A stretch of 19,451 nucleotides of DNA, from assembly GCA_900540145.1 (NCBI GenBank), contig UQEW01000043.1, positions 1-19,451 of the forward strand. Reading direction: 5' to 3'. The DNA is from an uncultured Eubacteriales bacterium (GTDB lineage: Bacteria > Bacillota > Clostridia > Peptostreptococcales > Anaerovoracaceae). The translations under genes and the position numbers were made by a program. Under the pieces are notes generated by a model that made no database searches, was not told where the DNA came from, and worked only from the letters and a program-made list of their open reading frames with translations. Below, in pieces: positions 15,245 through 19,451 of this stretch (its first letter is position 1; the number at the start of each line of letters is the position of its first letter).

Positions 15245-15286
15245 AACGACCTGCACCTTCCTCAGACTTAATTCTTTTAATTTATG

Positions 15287-15312
15287 AATGGGCAATCATT
15301 TGCCCATTTTTT
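15287..15312 (+). terminator. Intrinsic terminator of the dual-HTH regulator gene
   Basis: Nine-base-pair stem AATGGGCAA / TTGCCCATT (15287-15295 with 15300-15308), loop TCAT, then a T run to 15312. The left-arm A residues also make it usable on the other strand, though no gene ends there. Confidence 0.88.
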
Positions 15313-15430
15313 ATGTGAAAACTTCTTATATCTTATGCCTAATCAATAGCAGAATAAATGAACTGCTAATGTGTGCAATGAAATTATAAAGCTTTATCAT
15401 ATCACCTATTTTGATAGTAAAAACGGGTAA

Positions 15431-15459
15431 TAGAAATGTCTTTCCTATTCTTATATAAT
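15431..15459 (+). promoter_or_regulatory. Promoter of the Cys-rich protein / surface protein operon
   Basis: TAGAAA (15431-15436), 17-base spacer, perfect TATAAT (15454-15459). Transcription would begin near 15466, about 64 bases before the first ATG. The rest of the 285-base gap 15245-15529 holds the preceding terminator and A/T-rich sequence in which I see nothing else. Confidence 0.6.
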
Positions 15460-15529
15460 TAAGTAAAAAATAGTACCTGATAATAGCAGGTCATAGCAAA
15501 TGTGCTGTTTGTGGATGAAAGGAGAATCA

Positions 15530-15841
15530 ATGATGGACAGAAAAGCCAACCTGTATAAGATTGGCAGTAAATACCTGGAGATTCCCTTAATCTGGGATGA
15601 ATATTCTCAAAGGTATCTGGAAGACTACAGCGATTTTATCGCACACCCGGTATATACTCCGGAAGGCTGTCCCATATTGCTTACCATCGAAGATGCCTGC
15701 ATATATGCAGAACCGGCCGAAGCTGAGACCGAATGCATCGATTGCGGCTCTTGCCGCTATTACAAACAGACATCAGGTGCGCTTCTTGGGGTATGTAATC
15801 ATGAAAAAAAGAGAATAGACAGCACCCTTCAAGAACCGTAG
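15530..15841 (+). CDS. Small Cys-rich protein of unknown function
   Basis: A 103-residue cytoplasmic protein (no signal peptide or membrane segment) that I do not recognise. Six Cys are present (C47, C57, C69, C72, C75, C89); the cluster CIDCGSC at 69-75 followed by C89 and H91 in GVCNHEKKR looks like a zinc-binding knuckle or metal site. The N-terminal part is rich in aromatic and acidic residues. The start at 15530 (or the next codon at 15533) follows GGAG closely; the frame runs upstream to an ATG at 15500 without a ribosome site. It ends 29 bases before the surface protein gene with no terminator, so the pair is one operon. A role in sensing or expression of the surface protein is possible but only positional. 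Confidence 0.7.
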   Translation: MMDRKANLYKIGSKYLEIPLIWDEYSQRYLEDYSDFIAHPVYTPEGCPILLTIEDACIYAEPAEAETECIDCGSCRYYKQTSGALLGVCNHEKKRIDSTLQEP

Positions 15842-15870
15842 GCAAAAAAAGAAAAGGAGGAAACAAAGCC

Positions 15871-18800
15871 ATGAAAAAACGATTTGCGGCCATACTGCTG
15901 AGTCTGTGCATGGTGCTGACGTTTATACCGTCTGCGGCCTTTGCGGCAGATGGAGACACTATCTATGTCGGCGGTGTTGAGCTGACAGGCACTATAGAAG
16001 ACCCAGCCTATGCTTTGACGACTGTAGACGGTGCAGTGAAGACCGTTGACGCTAATGAATACAACTACAATGTCAAGTGGGACGGCAGCACCCTGACCTT
16101 GCATAACGCGACGGTCACCAACGGCTCTTCGAAGACGAATTATAGAGACGCATTGGCTGCCATCTGCTGTGAGACTGATCTTAAAATAGAACTGACAGGC
16201 AGCAATGAGGTCATAGGCCCTCATCTTGAAAATGACTCTTCCGATAAAAGCTTTGGTATTTATTCCGAAGGCGATGTCACCATCGTCGGCAGCGGTACTT
16301 TAAATGTAAAGGGCGGCGATATCACAAAAACAAAAGGCTATGGCACGGTTTTAAGTTACGGTCTTTATTCTATGGACGGAAATATAACTATCAACAGCGG
16401 CACAGTCAATGCCACCGGAGGAGACATCAATATTAATATTGAAAATGGCGAATACAACGCTTCCAGTAGCGGCATCTATTTTGCCGGCGTCACCATCAAC
16501 GGCGGCATAGTCAATGCCACCGGAGGCAATATAACAAATAGCGGAGGAGACGCTGAAAGCATCGGTATAGAATCCTATCTCAGTATAAGTATTACCGGCG
16601 GCGAAGTAACAGCTAACGGCGGTGCGGTTGATATTACTAAGTTTACAGAAGATAGTATAAATATTGCAAGAAGCAAAGGTCTGCATGCATATATGGGCGA
16701 TATCAGCATTACCGGCAGCATTGTCAATGCAACAGGAGGCGATATAACAAATGAAGGTGAATACGCTGAAAGTTATGGCATATATGCCGCAAATGCGACT
16801 GACGAAAATCATAATGAACCAGGCGACATCATCATCTCCGACAGCCATGTGGAAGCTAAAGGCGGAGACGTTGTCGCCGAAGGAGACGGCGCAGCCTACA
16901 GTTGTGGAATATATACCGGTACTATCGTTACTATTACAGACAGCACTGTAACGGCTACCACAGGTACGGCTCAAGCTTCATACGTGTACAGCTATGGTAT
17001 TTCCCATGATGAAGGTCTTTATATATCCGGAAGCCAGGTAACCGCCTCCGGCGCCAATGCGGCGATCACGACAGATGAGCCGGTCATGGTCAGCTCCAAC
17101 GTTTCCGATAAAGCCTTGGAGGTAAAGGCCGGCGAAAACAAAGAAAGCGCCGAGGAGATAGGTGGTTCACCGTTTATTGAGGAAACAGATATTCGTTTGA
17201 GGATCTCCGATGAAAAATATTTCCACAGTGAACTCGTAACACCAAGGCCTCCAAAGCCCGTTGAGGCAGACATTCATGTGGGAAATCTGATGTTGACGGC
17301 AAGCACGGCAGAACCGGCCTATGCCCTGACCAGTGAGGAGGGCAAAGTAACGACCGCAGGCGCCACAGAAGAAAATTATAACATCAAATGGGATGGCGAA
17401 ACTCTGACACTGAGAGATGCAACAGTAACTCAGAGCTCCTACGAATTTGATAATGGAGAAGCTGCTGCCGCAATCTACAGCTTGCTCAATCTTGAGGTGG
17501 AGTTTACCGGTAATAATACAGTCACCGGACCGGCAGTCGACGATAAAACAGGAGACACATGCGAAAGCTACGGTATTTTTGTCGATGAAGGGGATCTTAC
17601 TGTCTCCGGCAGCGGCACACTGAACATCGCCGGCGGTGACATCACAAAAGATAATGAGGATAACGATGTTTACTCGTATGAAAGCTATGGTATATATTCA
17701 AATGTAGGAAATATCACAATAAACGGCGGCACTGTCAATGCAACAGGCGGCAGCATATATAGCAACGGAAAAGTTCCCGTTTACAGCGAAGGTATCGATG
17801 CTTACGACAATGTGACCATTATAGGCAGCAAAGTGGAAGCCAAGGGCGGCAGCATCAACGGATCCAAAGCAGGTAGTACAGGCATTTACAACCATAACGG
17901 TGATATTACAATAACTGACAGCACAGTCAAAGCGGTCGGCGGTAAAGCGATCGCCGAAGAAGACGGAGCATACAGCCACGGTTTCTTTTCCGACAACGAT
18001 GTTAACATCACCGGCGGCAGCGTGATTGTTGTCGCAGGAAGAGCTGAATGCCACGATGATCCTGACAATGCAACAAGTGACGGAATGTGTGCATATAATA
18101 TCAATATCAGCGGCGGCGACGTCATTGCGGCGGTAGAGCTGACCGCAGCCCGAACTGCAGACGGCATTTACGCATACAACGACATCAATATAACCGGCGG
18201 CAGCGTGACCGCCACAGGTCCTTTATATGCCGTTGACGGAGTGATACCTCAGTATTCGGGCGGATTGTTCAGCGAAACCGGAGACATCACCATAACAGGC
18301 AAAGATACCGTTGTAAATGCAAACGGCGGTTGTGCCGACAACGGTATAACAGCTATCGCAGCCGGCGCCGGAGATATCGTTATAGAAAGCGGTTCAGTCC
18401 GTGCCAACGGTGCATACGGCGCCTATACAGGCTTTACAGGTCTTTCCAATGGTCTCAGCGCACTTAAAGACACTGATGACGACACCGGCGGAAATATCAT
18501 AATATCCGGTGGAAATTTGGCTGCAACAGGAGCTACGGACAGTATCTACTATGAAGGAGACCTTATCGCCCGTCCTTCAAGCGAGAATATTGCCATGAGT
18601 GTTCTGGACAATCTGATCGTCGATGAAGATACAGGTGCTCCGGACTGGAAAGCGATGGAGCAAAACGCGGCTGAAATAGCCGGCTCTCCGTTTACAGAAG
18701 AAACGGTGCTTTCAAGAACTTCCACTGAAGATAAGTTGTATTTCAGCGCAACTGACGGCTCAGTTTACCCGGATGGATCGACTGACCCGGACAATCCAAC

Positions 18801-19062
18801 TGACCCAGATGACACGACTGACCCGGATGACACGACTGACCCTGATGGATCGACCGGCACAAGCGGCAATGACAATCCGACCGGTCAGACTGGTAGCGGT
18901 ACGCAGACCGGTGACGCAAATAACGCCGGCGACGAAATTAACGCCGGCAGCAGTCCGAAAACCGGAGACGAGCAGAATATAGCTCTTTGGATCTTGCTCT
19001 TAGCTTTTTCCGGATGCTTTATAACAAGAATTTATGTTTATAACAAACGCAAGCAAGATTAA
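15871..19062 (+). CDS. Sortase-anchored, duplicated Gly-rich repeat surface protein (probable beta-helix)
   Basis: A 1063-residue secreted wall protein. Residues 1-26 are a signal peptide (MKKRFAAIL to SAAFA). Two homologous modules follow (about 28-450 and 465-960), each starting with a YVGG/HVGN...EPAYALT...YN-KWDG-TLTL-ATVT stretch and ending with GSPF-EET. Between these are many short turns of the type ITI-GGTVNATGG, typical of right-handed parallel beta-helices; the pattern resembles the Cthe_2159-type carbohydrate-binding family, so glycan binding is a fair guess. An Asp/Pro/Thr linker (about 963-1025) ends in SPKTG at 1028-1032, a hydrophobic segment (about 1037-1055) and a basic tail. 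SPKTG is a known class B sortase signal in Clostridioides difficile. An AAGGAGG site precedes the ATG. The sortase is not in this window. Likely an adhesin; enzymatic activity is not evident. Confidence 0.9.
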   Translation: MKKRFAAILLSLCMVLTFIPSAAFAADGDTIYVGGVELTGTIEDPAYALTTVDGAVKTVDANEYNYNVKWDGSTLTLHNATVTNGSSKTNYRDALAAICCETDLKIELTGSNEVIGPHLENDSSDKSFGIYSEGDVTIVGSGTLNVKGGDITKTKGYGTVLSYGLYSMDGNITINSGTVNATGGDININIENGEYNASSSGIYFAGVTINGGIVNATGGNITNSGGDAESIGIESYLSISITGGEVTANGGAVDITKFTEDSINIARSKGLHAYMGDISITGSIVNATGGDITNEGEYAESYGIYAANATDENHNEPGDIIISDSHVEAKGGDVVAEGDGAAYSCGIYTGTIVTITDSTVTATTGTAQASYVYSYGISHDEGLYISGSQVTASGANAAITTDEPVMVSSNVSDKALEVKAGENKESAEEIGGSPFIEETDIRLRISDEKYFHSELVTPRPPKPVEADIHVGNLMLTASTAEPAYALTSEEGKVTTAGATEENYNIKWDGETLTLRDATVTQSSYEFDNGEAAAAIYSLLNLEVEFTGNNTVTGPAVDDKTGDTCESYGIFVDEGDLTVSGSGTLNIAGGDITKDNEDNDVYSYESYGIYSNVGNITINGGTVNATGGSIYSNGKVPVYSEGIDAYDNVTIIGSKVEAKGGSINGSKAGSTGIYNHNGDITITDSTVKAVGGKAIAEEDGAYSHGFFSDNDVNITGGSVIVVAGRAECHDDPDNATSDGMCAYNINISGGDVIAAVELTAARTADGIYAYNDINITGGSVTATGPLYAVDGVIPQYSGGLFSETGDITITGKDTVVNANGGCADNGITAIAAGAGDIVIESGSVRANGAYGAYTGFTGLSNGLSALKDTDDDTGGNIIISGGNLAATGATDSIYYEGDLIARPSSENIAMSVLDNLIVDEDTGAPDWKAMEQNAAEIAGSPFTEETVLSRTSTEDKLYFSATDGSVYPDGSTDPDNPTDPDDTTDPDDTTDPDGSTGTSGNDNPTGQTGSGTQTGDANNAGDEINAGSSPKTGDEQNIALWILLLAFSGCFITRIYVYNKRKQD
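15949..18760 (+). repeat. Large internal duplication in the surface protein gene
   Basis: The first module (about 15952-17220) and the second (about 17260-18760) encode matching landmarks in the same order: AYALT, WDG-TLTL--ATVT, SYGI(Y/F)-EGD(V/L)T(I/V)-GSGTLN, GGDITK, NITIN-GTVNATGG and GSPF-EET. The copies are clearly diverged at the DNA level, so the duplication is not recent. Confidence 0.85.
18781..18852 (+). repeat. Four 18-bp tandem units coding the Asp/Pro/Thr linker
   Basis: Units begin at 18781, 18799, 18817 and 18835, each starting ACTGACCC and coding TDP plus three residues. The two middle units differ at one base. Such a run is prone to slippage and could change the length of the wall-spanning stalk between strains. 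Confidence 0.85.
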
Positions 19063-19125
19063 CGTTTTCCAGAAAAAATATGGAGATTTTACTAAAGTAT
19101 AACTGAAGTATTTGTACAATAGGGG

Positions 19126-19165
19126 GCAGCGCTAATTTCATATGAAATTAGCGCTGCTTTTCTTT
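19126..19165 (+). terminator. Intrinsic terminator of the surface protein operon (32-base perfect palindrome)
   Basis: Arms 19126-19141 and 19142-19157 are perfectly complementary over 16 bases (centre CATATG), followed by TTTTCTTTT. It sits 64 bases after the stop codon. Confidence 0.9.
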
Positions 19166-19204
19166 TGCCAGATATATAGGCCTCCTCGTTCATTCATAGT
19201 ATGA

Positions 19205-19273
19205 GCGGCAATCGGTGCCATCTGTCACGGCTTGCAGTATTACCTGCCGGTTCTTACAGCATCGCTGATGACA
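19205..19273 (+). pseudogene. Possible remnant of a DJ-1/PfpI family gene
   Basis: Just after an in-frame TGA (19202-19204), the frame reads AAIGAICHGLQYYLPVLTAS, in which AICHG matches the nucleophile elbow of DJ-1/PfpI (ThiJ) proteins. There is no start codon or upstream domain and the frame soon runs into A/T-rich sequence, so if real it is a fragment. The match is short and could be chance. Confidence 0.25.
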
Positions 19274-19348
19274 AAAATTCATTTTTTCAAAAAAAATTAC
19301 ATTAGCAGGCTCCAAATCCATGTCGAAATTTATCGAAAGCCCACCTCA

Positions 19349-19385
19349 GCAGACTTTTTCTTATAAATTTTGAAAAAAAGTCTGC
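19349..19385. repeat. Inverted repeat near the right edge
   Basis: GCAGACTTTTT (19349-19359) pairs with AAAAAGTCTGC (19375-19385), an 11-bp stem around a 15-base A/T-rich loop. There is no T-tract after it on either strand, so it is not a clear terminator. Confidence 0.6.
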
Positions 19386-19411
19386 AAAATAGCCTCTTTG
19401 ATATGCTCCCC

Positions 19412-19451
19412 TTTAGGTGGACAGTTGAAATAATAAAACTGTTTAACTGGA
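19412..19451 (+). mobile_element. Possible left end of an insertion sequence, cut by the window edge
   Basis: TTTAGGTGGACAGTT, a short A/T stretch and AACTGTTTAACTGGA resemble, from memory, the terminal sequence and leader in front of an IS3-group orfA. The inner arms ACAGTT (19421-19426) and AACTGT (19437-19442) are complementary. No transposase codons lie inside the window, so this is only a hint. Confidence 0.25.

Noticed and set aside
16351..16974. A 207-codon minus-strand frame and similar ones at 17698-18167
   Set aside because: Mirrors of the repetitive surface protein; repeats keep several frames open.
15949..18760. CRISPR-like regular repeats
   Set aside because: The periodicity is protein-coding (Gly-rich turns in one open frame) and the units vary in length and sequence.

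Overview
The window looks like chromosomal DNA from a low-to-mid GC anaerobic Firmicute of the Clostridia. The signs are Shine-Dalgarno sites of the AAGGAGG type before most genes, A/T-rich intergenic stretches with clear sigma-A-type promoters, a flavodoxin-ferredoxin fusion protein, a YfcC-type carrier, and a cell-surface protein ending in an SPKTG sorting signal. SPKTG-type signals are known substrates of the class B sortase of Clostridioides difficile. The exact genus cannot be fixed from the sequence; a gut or oral clostridial lineage is an inference. There are no tRNA, rRNA or CRISPR features that I can see.

Left part (1-7.9 kb, all minus strand). A prepilin peptidase with its own promoter lies at the left edge. 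Then, reading leftwards from 7873, come glnS, a pentein-fold guanidino-modifying enzyme (arginine deiminase/amidinotransferase superfamily), a sigma-54-dependent PAS/AAA+/Fis regulator, a YfcC-type membrane carrier and an M20 metallopeptidase-like amidohydrolase, closed by a strong hairpin terminator. A textbook -24/-12 sigma-54 promoter sits in the gap between glnS and the pentein gene. I infer a catabolic unit: the carrier brings in an arginine-like or acylated/peptidic substrate, the amidohydrolase frees it, the pentein enzyme acts on the guanidino group, and the regulator switches the unit on. The set resembles the arcA-arcD-arcT part of streptococcal arginine deiminase clusters, but ornithine carbamoyltransferase and carbamate kinase are absent.

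Middle (7.9-12.2 kb). A divergent promoter region separates glnS from a VanY-like D,D-carboxypeptidase lipoprotein. Next are an EFR1-type flavodoxin/ferredoxin protein and a LysR regulator (minus). Divergent from lysR is a group II PLP-dependent decarboxylase whose motifs closely resemble gut bacterial aromatic amino acid (tryptophan) decarboxylases. The lysR/decarboxylase gap holds an unusually regular array of TTCAAA elements at exact 11-bp spacing that ends in a perfect T-N11-A palindrome.

Right part (12.2-19.5 kb). An ECF sigma factor and its membrane anti-sigma factor overlap by 20 bases. Back to back with them is a regulator with an excisionase-type HTH at the N terminus and a LuxR HTH at the C terminus. 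Then follow a small Cys-rich protein and a 1063-residue secreted, internally duplicated, Gly-rich repeat (probably beta-helix) surface protein with the SPKTG anchor, closed by a 32-base perfect palindrome terminator. The last 285 bases look like decayed DNA: a possible DJ-1/PfpI fragment, an inverted repeat, and a sequence that may be the left end of an insertion element cut by the window edge.
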